DNA of 64,000 nucleotides from Mycosarcoma maydis (GCF_000328475.2 NC_026484.1:620001-684000); one strand, 5' to 3'. Shown: positions 40,316 through 51,882, counted from the stretch's first letter. The notes: generated from the sequence alone by a model not told the origin. Numbers and translations are program-made.

Positions 40316-43300
40316 TCAGAGGTAGACAGCTGACAAGTCGTTCAACGCTTCAAATGGCTCCTCCAATGACTTGACCTGCAAGTCGTAGCTTCTACCTGTG
40401 CGATCGGCACCGTTGAGAACCGAGATGAGCGTCCACCATGCCTGCCATGCGATCGCAGGCACGATAATGTCGCCTTCGCGGATCGAAGTGAGCCATTGTT
40501 TCCACGTGTCAGGATTCCACGCACCCGCCTCGTCCGGATTGGGGCAGGTGCGCGAACGGTCTTGCGTACCCGGAGCCGGACGGTACGACTGTGAGAAAGG
40601 CACTACCGCCTCACCGGGCGGAGGGAAGCGTTCGGCCACCAGCGGAGACTTGAACACGCACATCTCCAGATAGTCGAGCTCCCACGCTGATCGGTAGAGC
40701 CACTTGCTCGAGCTGAGCTGCCCAAAGTAGTGCAAGGCGCTGTCACAGCTGATGGTGAGTGCAGTGGCGAAATGCTCGACTGAAAGCCTTTTGCGAGACC
40801 ACGTGTAGTCGATCGTCTCTTCGTTTTCAGGACCAAGCGGCAGACCCTCTGGGATGCCGGCTCGACGACGGAATCCATGCGCCCGATTCGTGGCATCTCC
40901 TAGCACGCAAGGCGAAATACTGAGCGACGCACCGAGCACCTTGGACAACATTGTAGCGTCCACCTTGTCCCGCGCCACTTTGAGCACCTCGGTTGATGCC
41001 GTTGGAGGCGATCCGATGATCAAGGGCACTTGCAGATCCGGGCTGGTGGCGTCGATATGAAGAGGAGCAGAGATGGTAATGTTGTTATCGCCTTCGCCTA
41101 GCCCCTTGGTTGAGGCACTCTGCTGAGCGGGAGGATCAAGTCCAATCTCGCGAGCTAGCCCGCCACGCACCCTTGTCTTTTCGTACTCGTCCACCCAAGC
41201 TTTGATGCTCTTGAACAGAGCCTGCCAGTGCTGCCACGTTCTCGTGTGTTTAACTTTGCTGCCAAACAGCAATGTGCTCGAGGCCCAACCAGGAGTCGCA
41301 GCATTTGCACTGTTGCCCTGCAGCAGGGCATCGGTGTCGACATGTTGAGGTACAGTGGAAGACCGTTGTGGAGCTTTGTCATGAAGACGTTCGAGAACCG
41401 AGGCATTGTTGGGCTCGTGCAGCGGATCAGCTGCGTCCAAGTGGAGCGTCTGAGTCAATGAGTGAGCCAGGCTGGCTGTATCAGCGCCGCCCAGCTCGAG
41501 CAATGATGGCAGGTTGTCGTTCTTCTTGGGTGGCGACGTTCCTGCGCTGGCTACACCCGTTCGCCAAGCTTGTACAGTTCTTTCTTGCAGCTTGTTGGCT
41601 TGATCGAGGGCGGCTGCCTTGCCGAGGGCGGCATAATTTCCTTCGGATGCAGCTCGACTGGCTTTTCCGTAGCAGAGATGCATGATGGTTTCCCAGCCCA
41701 AAGCCTCGCCGAGCGCACTGGCTAGACTGATCGGAAGAGGATCGACATCGCCGCAGGGCCACCAGGCTTCTTTCTTCTCTGCATCCTTCTGCGCCAACGC
41801 TGCTTGCAGCTTGAAATTCGAGTCGATCGGATGGCTGCTTGCTGAGTGAGGATTCGGGGAGCGGTCGAGGTCCAGGGAGCGGATCGACCGACCAGGTGTA
41901 GCAGGTAAGGAGCTTAGCTTGGGCTTAATCTGCGGAGTTCTTGTCAAGGGAGTGTTGGTACTGCCCGTGTCGGCAACGTGAGGCTCTTTGTTCTCTAGGC
42001 TCGGCGTGGTGACGTCGGCACCATCCCCGTCGCAGCCATCGGTGGGGTATTGAATTGTGCTGAGAGCGAGACTAGAAGCAGCTCGAAAGAGCGACAAAAA
42101 ATCGGCGCCGTCCATCACCGCCGCGGGGCGACGCATAGAAGCGGCCGCCCCCTCGGCTGAAACATTGGCACCGAAGGACTCTTCGGGGATGGCATGCTCG
42201 GAATAGGACGTGCCGACGCTAGATCGCGACGAGACCATGGTGAGATCGGGCAGTCTGTCCTCGTGGACAGGTCCGAGATTGGGGCGATTCTGCTTTGCAG
42301 CAGCATGGCTCTTGCTGGAGCTTCCAGCTGAGCTGCGTCGCCGATTTTCAAAAGAGGTGGCGATGTTGATGTGGCGCATCATGTGGGCACGCAGGCCAGT
42401 GTCGTCGTTGTCGTCATCATCGTCGAGGTCAATCGCCTCTTCATTGCCGGGAGTGGCTTGATCCGGATGCTGTTCAAGTCCTGAGCGGAAGTTGGCGCAA
42501 GGACTGGAAGCGTTCAGACCATTGAGATTGGAGCGTGCGTCTGATGCTTCTTCGGGATGGGAGGGTGTTGACGCGGCAGTGCGAGCATCGTGCGAGTCTG
42601 AGCCTAAACGATCGAGGAAGGATCTCTTTCGGCCAAAGTCGAGCAATTTGGACATCATGGAAGGACGTCTAGCAGGCTTGGAACAAGAAACTGGAGTAAC
42701 GACCTTTTCGGCAGAGGGTATGGAGCGCTCGGAGATACTGGGTAGTTGGGATTCGGCGCTGGGAGGCTGAGCGGGGATCTCGGATGAAGGGGTGAGCTTG
42801 GGTTTGGACATTGATGTTGGCTCCGAATGGGCGCTTGTGTCGATGCTAAAGCCGGAAAGACCGGCATGTTGAACGTCGGAATCGCCGTTGACGGTGGCAG
42901 AGATTGCGCCAAAGGAAGCCAAGCTATCGGGACTTGCGACGGGGCGCGATGCTACACCTGTGCTGGACAAGCTGGATTTGCTGGCTCTGCGCTTGCGCCA
43001 TTCGGAGGAGGAGGTGGATCTTCCAGAGCCGATGCGTTGGAGACCAACGTTGAACGGCTCAGGTTGACGATGAGAGCGAAGCTTGGGTGGCGGTGGTGCC
43101 AGACCAACTGAATGCAAATCGAGTCGGATGGGAAAGGTAACTGAGGTGGTGGTGGTGATGGTGGTGTCGTGTTCGGCGTGACGGTGGTTCGAGGAGGAGG
43201 GATGGGAGACGGAAGAAGAGGAGGAATGCGGACGCTTGGAGAGGCGAATGTAAGGAGCGGAAGGAGGAGCAGGATTGGCAGCGTGGCCGTTGCTGGAAAG

Positions 43301-43885
43301 CCTGGAATGAGTGTCGTCGTCGTCGTCGGAAGCGTCGTGAGCTTGAGAATCTGGCTGGTTGTTGCGCCGGAGCCAATTGAGCTTGAGGGCACTGGTACCG
43401 CCGAGACTAGTGGCGAAAGAAGATTTGCGAGCCTCGGTGGCATGGCTGGGACGTCGGCCGGGCTGCTTTGTAGAAGCGGCGCGCGAGACGCTGCGCATGC
43501 GACGATGAGGCTCCTTTTCCTTGTCAGCCCCTATGAGCGAACCATTTTGATCATATCGCGCATCAAAGAACTCGCGAAGGTTGCGGAATTCGGGGTCATC
43601 GTCTGCCTCTTCGAGCAAGGCGATGAGTTTGGAGAAAGGATGTACGGCATCGATAGCGCGGGAATGGTTGAGCAGAAAGGACAACGTATCGACGGTGTGC
43701 GGAAAGTGGCGAGTATGAATGGGATCCAACTTGGTGTTGGCACCGACACGAAGCGTTTCTATTTCTTGGAGCGAGTCGGTGCTGTGATCAACATCTCTGA
43801 TGTAAGGTACCGTGGCATAGTCGAGAGTTGGCAACGGTTCAAGATGCAGTGCGAAAGCCAAAGTGAAGAGCTGATGCAGAGCCAT
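40316..43885 (-). CDS. Hypothetical large protein with conserved-looking ends
   Basis: I do not recognise this 1189-residue protein. The first 110 residues look ordered and mostly helical (LHQLFTLAFALHLEPLPTLD, HTVDTLSFLLNHSRAIDAVH, PEFRNLREFFDARYDQ). Residues 120-650 are Ser/Arg/His-rich and disordered with runs such as HSSSSSVSHPSSSN. A second ordered part begins near 720 with EAWWPCGDVDPLPISLASAL and GWETIMHLCYGKAS, and the last 200 residues (RLSVEHFATALTISCDSALH, WLYRSAWELDYLEMCVF, AIAWQAWWTLISVLNG) look like a folded, Trp-rich domain. No signal peptide or clear membrane segment. The layout of two structured ends around a disordered centre suggests a scaffold or signalling protein, which is inference only. 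Confidence 0.75.
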   Translation of the reverse strand: MALHQLFTLAFALHLEPLPTLDYATVPYIRDVDHSTDSLQEIETLRVGANTKLDPIHTRHFPHTVDTLSFLLNHSRAIDAVHPFSKLIALLEEADDDPEFRNLREFFDARYDQNGSLIGADKEKEPHRRMRSVSRAASTKQPGRRPSHATEARKSSFATSLGGTSALKLNWLRRNNQPDSQAHDASDDDDDTHSRLSSNGHAANPAPPSAPYIRLSKRPHSSSSSVSHPSSSNHRHAEHDTTITTTTSVTFPIRLDLHSVGLAPPPPKLRSHRQPEPFNVGLQRIGSGRSTSSSEWRKRRASKSSLSSTGVASRPVASPDSLASFGAISATVNGDSDVQHAGLSGFSIDTSAHSEPTSMSKPKLTPSSEIPAQPPSAESQLPSISERSIPSAEKVVTPVSCSKPARRPSMMSKLLDFGRKRSFLDRLGSDSHDARTAASTPSHPEEASDARSNLNGLNASSPCANFRSGLEQHPDQATPGNEEAIDLDDDDDNDDTGLRAHMMRHINIATSFENRRRSSAGSSSKSHAAAKQNRPNLGPVHEDRLPDLTMVSSRSSVGTSYSEHAIPEESFGANVSAEGAAASMRRPAAVMDGADFLSLFRAASSLALSTIQYPTDGCDGDGADVTTPSLENKEPHVADTGSTNTPLTRTPQIKPKLSSLPATPGRSIRSLDLDRSPNPHSASSHPIDSNFKLQAALAQKDAEKKEAWWPCGDVDPLPISLASALGEALGWETIMHLCYGKASRAASEGNYAALGKAAALDQANKLQERTVQAWRTGVASAGTSPPKKNDNLPSLLELGGADTASLAHSLTQTLHLDAADPLHEPNNASVLERLHDKAPQRSSTVPQHVDTDALLQGNSANAATPGWASSTLLFGSKVKHTRTWQHWQALFKSIKAWVDEYEKTRVRGGLAREIGLDPPAQQSASTKGLGEGDNNITISAPLHIDATSPDLQVPLIIGSPPTASTEVLKVARDKVDATMLSKVLGASLSISPCVLGDATNRAHGFRRRAGIPEGLPLGPENEETIDYTWSRKRLSVEHFATALTISCDSALHYFGQLSSSKWLYRSAWELDYLEMCVFKSPLVAERFPPPGEAVVPFSQSYRPAPGTQDRSRTCPNPDEAGAWNPDTWKQWLTSIREGDIIVPAIAWQAWWTLISVLNGADRTGRSYDLQVKSLEEPFEALNDLSAVYL

Positions 43886-45594
43886 TGCGGATAAGCGGGC
43901 GGCGTGTCACGAAGACGGTGCAGGTATAAGTTGGCTGCTCCGTCGTAGTGTTGTGTGAAGTGGCTATGGGAGTGCGTGGGTCATGAGTGCGACAGGAATG
44001 ACAGCGGTGCTGCAAGAATGCAGGAATCGAAAGTAGCGAGAGCAGAAGCGCGTCTGTCCAGCTACAATCATCAACGACGAATGGAGATACGATGGCCACA
44101 ATGTATTCGAGGCTCGGGCTAGAAGCGTCGAACAAAGGTGCGGATGTAAGAAGGCGAGGGCACCAATGAGACACGCACTTGCTCGTTGTTGGGATGGAGA
44201 CTAGCGCAGTGACCAAGGTGCGAGGGCGACAAGTGGGATGCAAAGGTGTAACGAGATGATGACCAAAGAAGCGGTGTTGAGAGTGAGGGAGAAAGCGCGG
44301 GGGTGACACAAGAGATGATCTTCGGCTAACCAGTGACGAGTTTGTGCGCTGTGCAGATGCCTAAGTGATTTCACAGCGTGGGGCTCAACTTGGCACCTAT
44401 CTGAGGTCTCTGTGCGTATTCACAGATTGCATGATACACATAGTTCTCACAACTTCAGATGAAATCCAATCTGTGAATCGTGAATCACGAAATCACGAAA
44501 TGGTGATTTTTCTTTCCTCTCGTTTGTCACCTGCCCGCCTTCACTCCAAGCAAAGTCGTGAGTGGAGGTTCTCGGATGTGCCGAAATTTGTATGGAAACC
44601 AACCAAGACACCGACGTTAGCGTGTTGCCGCTCAGCTAACTGCGTATAATTCACGATTAGAACCCTCTTCTCGATTTCAGCTGATCGCAGCCAACGTCAC
44701 CAGCGTGGCGTCCATAACGTCGGCGTCTTTATGCGACTTACAGTATGACCGTCTTGCCCGCACGCCAGTCACGAGTGCTCTCTCACACACAATCACGAAT
44801 ACGTCAAGGTTCGTAGTCAGCGTCCACATGTCCCTATCCGAGTCGCCGAACGTTGTCCATTCTAAGTTAGATAATTTCCTGTGGTGGGCGTCAACTTGTA
44901 GCTCAGTGCTTGTGTCAGCCAACTGATCGACTCTCCCTCACTTCGGCGTCGTCCAATCGCGCCCCTGCAAGCGTGAATCACACCGACCAGACCGAGTAAC
45001 CCACTCTGGCCCTCGTCCAAGCCATGTCTTCTTTTCAAGACTCACTCTAACGTGCCGTCGTGCAGCATGGCGCGAAATCGATCGCTGGTTGCATAGACCG
45101 CCTCGCCCCATGCCATGCGCATGCAGTTGTGTTTTGCCTCTCTTGCACCACACCTTGCTCTTGAACAATGCAGAGGCTTACAAGAGCACTCAGAAAGAGC
45201 TAAAACTCGCATTGATTTTCGTAGGACCACGTGCTAACCAAATTACGTATGTGACCAGAGACCGCCGAAGCAGAACTTGACCGCACCGAACCCACGGTGC
45301 GCCCGTACAGACATGCGAAAAAACAAAAACACAACAAACCTACAACAAACGAGTCGAGAACAAACAAACACGACAACAGCAAGGGAACAAACAGAGACGC
45401 GAACTATTTCTAGCCGTTCTGGAAAAGGTCGCCTCCTAACCTTGGACGCCTGACCCAGGGCACAGGAGGTAGCAGAGTCGCTTCCACATGCTACAGCGCA
45501 CCACTAGCCTTAAGAGGCATCAAGATGAACCCAGCCGTCATCTGAGCGCCATTCTAGCACTGGGTCAAGGCAACCACCAAATTCAACGTTTCGT
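43886..45594. other. Intergenic; no gene recognised
   Basis: About 1.7 kb between two minus-strand genes. It contains ATCACGAA-type units at 44473-44500. An open frame at 43839-44309 minus overlaps the start of the orphan gene and has no family features. A/C-rich sequence occupies 45300-45400. No RNA gene was found. Confidence 0.5.
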
Positions 45595-46569
45595 TCAATG
45601 AGCGTTGAAATGGCCCATCAGCAATCGCTCACCCATGGGGCTAGGCTTGCGCTTGGCGCTGCCACCGAAGCTGGCCTGGCGTCCACGCGCCACCGGTTTG
45701 GCCTCGTCCAGGCACACACCAGAGTCACGCATCGCCGGGATCGCCTGCGGCGATGCAGGGGGAGCAGAGTCAAATACTGGAGCAACAGGTGCTGCAGCTG
45801 AGCTCGAAATCGCACCGTTGTTGGCTCGGTACGAGCTGCCGCCTAGGCTGAAGCGGCGCAGCAGATTGCCCACGGCGCCATTGCCAGCTCCGTCAGTGGC
45901 TGCGCTACCTTCGTCGATGCTAGTTCTGCTGAGTGCGGGTGACAGTGGGCCAGGTCGCATCGTGTTCATCCAGCCCATCTTCTGTCCCCAGCTGCCGCTG
46001 TTGAACCTCTTTTGCGCCTGCTCGTACGAAGCGCCCAATGGCAGCGAAGGCACCCGGCCCAGCGAGTAGCCAGAGGACGACAGCGAGCTGCCCGGGCTGG
46101 TGGGAGAACGAGAAAACGAAAGGTCCGAAGCCGAAATGTACGACGAGGGCTGAGAACCAGTTGCGTCACTCATGGCGCGTGGTTCGACGCGGTTCGCGTC
46201 CCAGCTCTCGATGCTTGAGGCGATCGTACCGGAGCCTATGGTAGTTTGCGAACGCGCGCGAGCGTGAACGTGCGGCGGCGACATTCGGCTGTCGTCCAAT
46301 TTGGGGTTGATAGGACTGAACCCCTTGGAGAAACGGTCGGTTGGGCTCGGAGGGCCCATGGTAGAAGCCATGCCCACGGGAATGCGAAGCGCGTTGACGC
46401 TGGATTGGGCGGATGATCGCGAGTAGAAAGAAATGGGAGGCGAGAACGAGAGCCTTTGGCCTTCGCTGGTTCGGATCTCGCTCGAGAGGTCGGCAGGAGC
46501 GATGCAAGTGGAGCGAGGGCGGTAGTGAGCAGACTTTTCGGGGTGTGGGATTGCTGTAGGTGAAGCCAT
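45595..46569 (-). CDS. Hypothetical Ser-rich phosphoprotein-like protein
   Basis: A 324-residue disordered protein that I cannot assign. It has many Ser/Pro sites (LSFSPPISFYS, FSKGFSPINP, RSPTSPGSSL), a central WGQKMGWMNTMRPGPLSP segment, LLRRFSLGG with an RRxS kinase site, and RGRQASFGG. The last 20 residues, KRKPSPMGERLLMGHFNAH, look conserved in kind: I believe a similar short motif ends some other fungal proteins of unknown function, but this is from memory and unverified. The start ATG at 46569 gives a clean frame with no upstream in-frame coding. No membrane or secretion signal. Confidence 0.65.
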   Translation of the reverse strand: MASPTAIPHPEKSAHYRPRSTCIAPADLSSEIRTSEGQRLSFSPPISFYSRSSAQSSVNALRIPVGMASTMGPPSPTDRFSKGFSPINPKLDDSRMSPPHVHARARSQTTIGSGTIASSIESWDANRVEPRAMSDATGSQPSSYISASDLSFSRSPTSPGSSLSSSGYSLGRVPSLPLGASYEQAQKRFNSGSWGQKMGWMNTMRPGPLSPALSRTSIDEGSAATDGAGNGAVGNLLRRFSLGGSSYRANNGAISSSAAAPVAPVFDSAPPASPQAIPAMRDSGVCLDEAKPVARGRQASFGGSAKRKPSPMGERLLMGHFNAH

Positions 46570-48372
46570 GAGAGAATACGATCCAGCTCGGTAGCAAAGA
46601 TACAGATGAGATCAAGATAGGCTCAGTTGGTCGCTGCGCGACGTTGGATGAGATCCAAGATCAGTGAAGCGCGCGTCTGCTCCCACAGAGTGATGGATGC
46701 GAGGGCGACGGGGTGATCCGGGGCGCAGGGCCCCTGCGTCTTCGTACGTTGATGGTGAAGGGATGCGGTTTGAGCAGACGGTGCTGCACTGACTGAAAGA
46801 TGAGATAGAGAGGTCTCGAGGACAGAAAGGGCTGTCTCTCTTGCAGTCACAGAGGAGGCGACACTATCAAAAGCTGAGCGATCAACTTGGCGATCAATCT
46901 CTGATTTGGAGTGTATGCTGGTCCGGAGATCGAGTCAAATCTTGAGCCAAGCGGTGCGATGGGTGATCTCAAAGAAGAAGGAAGCTCGATAGCGTATTTG
47001 CTGTGGGAGAGAAGGGCGCCGAGGGAAGAGATGATGGTCGTAAGGCTAAGTAGCGGTCACGACTGACAACGGTGCACAGATCAAGTGGGTTGCGTGGTCC
47101 TGCAGCTCAGCCACCAAGCGGGGCAAGGGTTGACCAAAGACAGAGCAACCAGGCAAACGACGAGTGTCGAGCGAAGAACGAGAGGCGACGACTCAAAAAT
47201 AGGAAAGAAAAAAAGGTATCGCGCATGCATGCGCAGGTGAGTGTGGGGAAAGAACCTTTTTTTTTGCGCTTTTTAAGCTTGCGCGCAGGGCCGACGACGA
47301 ACGACGAACTGCGTGACGGGTCAAGTGCCTGCATCTCTTGGTGCCACTAAGTTATCGAAAATTAATCACAAATCAATCAAAGTTCGGATGTCCCTGTGCA
47401 GAAGGTGATATCAGCTCGCACTCGCCATTCACGATTGACTTTCCCGGTCAATCACGAATCATGAAAACCTATTTTACAAGAACAACTCAGCCAACACTCG
47501 TGACTTGCAGCCTGTGACAGCCCAACCATGAAATCAACCCAATCTCGGTCCTTCTCGGTCAAGACCAGACTCTTTCGGGCTGTAAACCGACTCGGTGGTG
47601 GCCAATCGCGAATCTAGCCAACAATGCGTAACGTTGTCAATTCCAGCCGACCCGCCGAAACCCACCAGCCGAGGGTCGTTAAAAATCCCACAAATGCGAG
47701 ACACATCCTCATAATCTTCAACACACGGGCGAAGTGACTAAACGGCCATGACAGGTCCGCGGACGAAACGGAACTCTCGCCTGCATCAAACTAGTCAATT
47801 CGTGATTGCATCAGAGCCCTCTGCCATTCACGATTTTACCAACGACTTGCACTCGCAACTGGCGTGTCTCGGCCCGGTGGGTGTCCAGCGACAAGATGCC
47901 ATAAGACTGTCCTTTTCTGGCGCCCCTTGTGCTTGCAATCTGCCTTGCAACACAAATGTCTGTCTGAGCAGTCAAACACGGCTATTATAGTCACGAATCA
48001 AGGCTCAGAGAATTGGATCAACACAGCAATTTATTGCAGCTCCATTCAGTGCTCGTAAAAGAGCAACTCAACGTAGTCAGAACATCGTTCACATCGATGA
48101 CAGCCTCGCAGGAATCTGACGAGCAAAGATGACCATTATTAGTAAAGCGTACGGATGCTGAATTGCGACATTTTTACACTCAGTACTCTGACGTCTGAGT
48201 CTGTGGTCATTTCATCATCGAGTCGACGTTTGACCATACTCAAAGCTGGACTAGGACTGTTTCGCAGCTCCAGGATAGCAGTCCATGATGCGAGCTCTCT
48301 GATGCTTGCATGCAACTTGAGTAGCACCCTTCACGAAATGACACTTGTAATGACTGCATTGCTGCTAGGGTG
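46570..48372. other. Intergenic; possible long 5' leader, no gene recognised
   Basis: About 1.8 kb upstream of the preceding minus-strand gene and downstream of the ArfGAP gene. A 75-residue frame at 46623-46850 (minus) ends just before the hypothetical gene and could be an upstream ORF in its leader. Repeat units of the ATTCACG type occur at 47427-47464. Nothing else is supported. Confidence 0.45.
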
Positions 48373-48402
48373 TTATGGCCGCTGACCGAATTGCTGGGTA
48401 TT

Positions 48403-48494
<92 letters not shown>

Positions 48495-50058
48495 GCTGCT
48501 GCTGCCGCTGTTGCTGTTGCATAAGGTGACTTGTGCCAAATTGTGCCTGCCCAAAGCCGTTTGGCATCATCGAAGACTGGAAATGACCAACGCCGTTGCT
48601 AGCCGGCTGGATCTGGATTGAATACTGCTGCTGACCGTAAAAGGCTTGATTCGGGGCGAGGATGTTGGCTTGGCCCTGGAAAGCGACCTGTCCAAGCTGC
48701 TGCGGCTGATGCTGGAACAAACTGTTGACGCCTACAAAGCCGGCGGTCTGTGGCAGAGGAGCTGCAGAGTTGGACTGCGTTGCGTTGAAAGGATTGCTTG
48801 GAGCGAAGCCCGGAGACGGTAGCGGCGAGGTGGAAAACGCCATGCTTCCCAGGCCCACACTTCTCTGCTGCTCAAATTGCGAGTACATGCCGCCATTACT
48901 CGCACTCAGCATGCCCGTTGCCTGCGAGCTCAATGGATTTTGAGCCGAAGAGACGCTCAGTGATGGCATGGTGTTGGCATGTTGGGGCGTGTTGCGCACC
49001 GGGTCGAAGGTCATGTTGTTGTTCGAAGGGCTAATGCCGAACGGAGCCATTGGTGACGCAACGCCGTTCGGTGAGGGTTGTCCTGCCCAAAAAAGGCCGG
49101 TTGGCTCCTGAATGGCGGGGGCGCTAAGTACAGCTTGTTGCTGTGCCTGCAACGACGCCCACGGATTCATTTGAAGCGGCGGTTGGGTTGCTGTAGGTTG
49201 TGACGATTCATTGAGCGATATAAGATCGTCAAAGACGCTCGACTGTACTGTTGGAGTGGTCGGCTTGGATGCAGAGGCGATTTGGCCACCATCTCTTGTG
49301 TTGAGTGCGCTGGTAGTTCGCAGAGGCACTGAAGCGCCAGGGAGCTGCAGAGACGACTGTGTCAGTGCTGTTGATCGGGTTGACAAAGCAGATGTACCGT
49401 TGATCTGAGATCCGCTTGCAGCGCGATAGCCGGCTGCTGTTGGATTCGGCAGGGGAGGCGCGTTGGCTTTGACTCGCTGCTGAGCCTCGCTCCAGGTGGA
49501 TGGGATGGGGGCTGTGCGAGACCGAGCTATGCTGCTGCCTTGTGCGAGGCTGGAAGAGGATTGCGAAGACGATATCGGCTCAACGGGAGACCTTGGCGCA
49601 TGCGAGTACTCGACTGATCCGGAAGGAGAAGTGAGGAAAGTAGCGTCCTTGGAAGGCACCGGCGGAGGACGACCCTCGACGAATCTGCGAAACTCGTACT
49701 TTCTGCGAATGTATTTTTCCAGCTCGCTGTCGCGTTCGCTCTCTTCCATGTTGGTGGGTGGTCGATTGCGCATCTCGTCCGGATTGTACTTGCGATTGCT
49801 CTTGAGATTGCCGACCTCCTTCATCCTATCGACCTGCTCGCGAGTCCAGGTATCGAGTGTGATAGATTTGACCTTGCTAATGTGCACACCCATCTTGCGG
49901 TGCACGCCGGCACACTGTACACAGATGAATATGCCGAGGTTCCATGACGCCCATCTTGGAGCGCGTCCTTTGCAGTCGGCGCACACATCGTTGCCTGGCT
50001 GTCGGACGAGATCGAGCAAAATGCGCTGCTGTCGATCTTGCGCTGCTTTGCTGTTCAT
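48373..50058 (-). CDS. ArfGAP-domain protein (Age2/SMAP-like) with polyglutamine C-terminus
   Basis: A 561-residue protein. The ArfGAP zinc finger has Cys26-x2-Cys29-x16-Cys46-x2-Cys49 and the arginine finger Arg54 in GVHRKMGVHI, followed by VKSITLDTWTREQVDRMK and a helical RRKYEFRRFVEG segment; it should stimulate GTP hydrolysis by Arf at the Golgi or endosomes. The rest is a disordered Ser/Asn/Gln-rich tail with PFG and NPF-like motifs (SNPFNATQ, possible EH-domain ligand). Near the end is a run of 34 Gln codons, 31 of them identical CAA triplets. The start is at MNSKAAQDRQ; the frame continues upstream into a low-complexity Phe/Ser stretch which is antisense to a polypurine tract and is not protein-like. 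Yeast Age2 is the nearest type. Confidence 0.93.
48403..48495. repeat. TTG/CAA microsatellite, 31 units, inside the ArfGAP gene
   Basis: A perfect 93-bp run of TTG on the plus strand, read as CAA glutamine codons on the minus strand. Flanked by CTG/CAG units. It lies in frame near the C-terminus of the ArfGAP protein, so length change in multiples of three would be tolerated. Confidence 0.97.
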
Positions 50059-50289
50059 CTTGGCGCTCCGCACATTCAGAGACGTCTGATCGAAGTGACG
50101 CGAACCTGTAAGCGATGGGATGAATGGCAGCTTGCAGCTGCGATGGACGATGGACGAGATTATAAGCGCGGTCGGTGTTTGTCGAGAACGACAAGAGTAG
50201 CCCACGCATGCCAACGAAGAAAGACGCCGAGCCTCGAAATCGATCTGGTGCAAGGCCCCCCGATGGAACGATCCAAAGAGATCGGTCGC

Positions 50290-50357
50290 AATAAAAACAG
50301 AAAAGAAAAAAAGAAAAGAGAAAGAGAAAAGAGAAAAGAAAAAAGAAAAAAGAGAGA
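50290..50357. repeat. Polypurine (A/G) tract upstream of ArfGAP
   Basis: About 68 bp made almost only of A and G on the plus strand (pyrimidine-rich on the ArfGAP sense strand), 230-300 bp before its start codon. Pyrimidine-rich promoter tracts are common in fungal genes. Confidence 0.7.
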
Positions 50358-50513
50358 TGCTGCTTTTAAAATTTGTCGATTCGTGATAGGCGATCGTCAA
50401 CCCCACAGAAATCGTGAATCACGAATGTTGCGATTTCTCGGTCACAACTTGTGACTCTTGCTGACCTAGTTGAACAGACTCGTGTTTGATAGAAGGTATC
50501 ACCAACAGAAATC

Positions 50514-50702
50514 ATGGCGGCTGATGAGGGCGCATCAAAAAGCTCAGAGTTGGCCCGCCTCGACAGCAGCGCACGGCGAGAAGAAGAGAGCCGAAAAGCA
50601 TCGCTGACAAAGCGAGGATACTTTCGCACGTCGCGCCCAAGCAGCTGCATCCTCGTGACTGTCGATGTGCGGTCGGCCAAACCAGAAACCACTGATGACT
50701 AG
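50514..50702 (+). CDS. Doubtful small ORF, 62 residues
   Basis: Begins at a good-context ATG (AGAAATCATGG) and encodes a charged peptide MAADEGASKSSELARLDSSA onward with no recognised domain. On the opposite strand of the same DNA there is a frame with a glycine-rich hydrophobic segment (GIVGGVGAGMVLLVISGFWF) that looks like a membrane span but has no start or splice site I can justify. At most one of the two is real; both may be chance. Confidence 0.2.
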   Translation: MAADEGASKSSELARLDSSARREEESRKASLTKRGYFRTSRPSSCILVTVDVRSAKPETTDD

Positions 50703-51882
50703 CAGCACCATGCCAGCTCCGACACCGCCGACAATGCCGATAGAGCGTTACAGCGACAAGCTTGATCACGACTCGCGATGCAGGTTGGAGCAATTACTCA
50801 ATCACTAACGTTAGAACAGCCGCACTGCCCATGCCAGGTGGCAGCCACATGACAGACATGCTCCGACATACAGTACGCCGTTGGAGTCTTGAGTGATTCG
50901 ATGTTCGGTGAATTAATGGTAAGGTACAGACAGGCACGAGGGAGAGGATAGGACGCACGACTAACTCAACGTCATTTACGATTGAACTATTGTAAGATAA
51001 TGTACTGTATAGTAGTCAAGATGGATCGCACGCAGCTCGCTTGTGTAACATTTACTCTGTAAGCGCACGGGCGATGTGTCGCACAACGCCGATTTGCCAA
51101 GTGGGAAACCTGGACCTCGGCAGTCGTGAGTGCAGTTTTTGGTTTCTCCGTATCTGTGTGAGACAGGCTTCGAGAGCCAAGCAGCAACCGCCTCAGCCAC
51201 GGTCACGCCTGTTAGCGGTTGCAGGCGCAACCACCGACACCACCGCAGCCAGCAGCCAGTAGCCGCACGCTTCTTTCGGCGGAATTCCATGCGGAGCTGC
51301 AACAAACAGCTGCTTCTAGTCGCGACTGCTTGACCAAACTCTCCGCGTAAATCTCCTGGATATCAGCCAGATTGAACGAGGGGTTCTTGGCAGTCTTTCC
51401 GGCATCCAGCCTCGAGTATCCAACCGTGAACGAGAACGAGTCCACTATCGTATCAGTCACCATTCGAAAAGAATTCAATCCATACTTGGATGCACTGAGC
51501 GAAGCATGATAACTTAGTAGCGTGGGAGTCTGCTCGTCAGTGCCGCCACATGACGTGGACCGACCATGGACGACGTGGCGTCTCGCCTCGCCTCGCCTCG
51601 TCTCGTCAGCCTGTTCCTTCTTTGGCTATAGTTAGAGGCAATCATGTGTCCTGCCGCACCTCGAGCCTCGGCTAACCTGGGAGAAGGGTTGGATTCGATC
51701 AATCTGCCTCCACGCCCCTCGCGTCTGTCATTCGAGAGTGTGGGGGACAAAACTCCAATCTTAAGTTAGCGTGTTGCATTGCGGGGGCCATGGCGAGGCA
51801 ACGCACATGAGAGCGCTACCCTGTAACACTTATCCAGAGCTTGATTTGTCTTGCGCATGCCGTGAGTCAGCGCACGCTCGCA

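Noticed and set aside
46623..46850. Upstream minus-strand frame as a first exon of the Ser-rich gene
   Set aside because: No splice pair joins it in frame to the gene start; at most it is an upstream ORF.
48370..48621. Polyleucine ORF on the plus strand
   Set aside because: It is only the TTG microsatellite read in another frame and strand.
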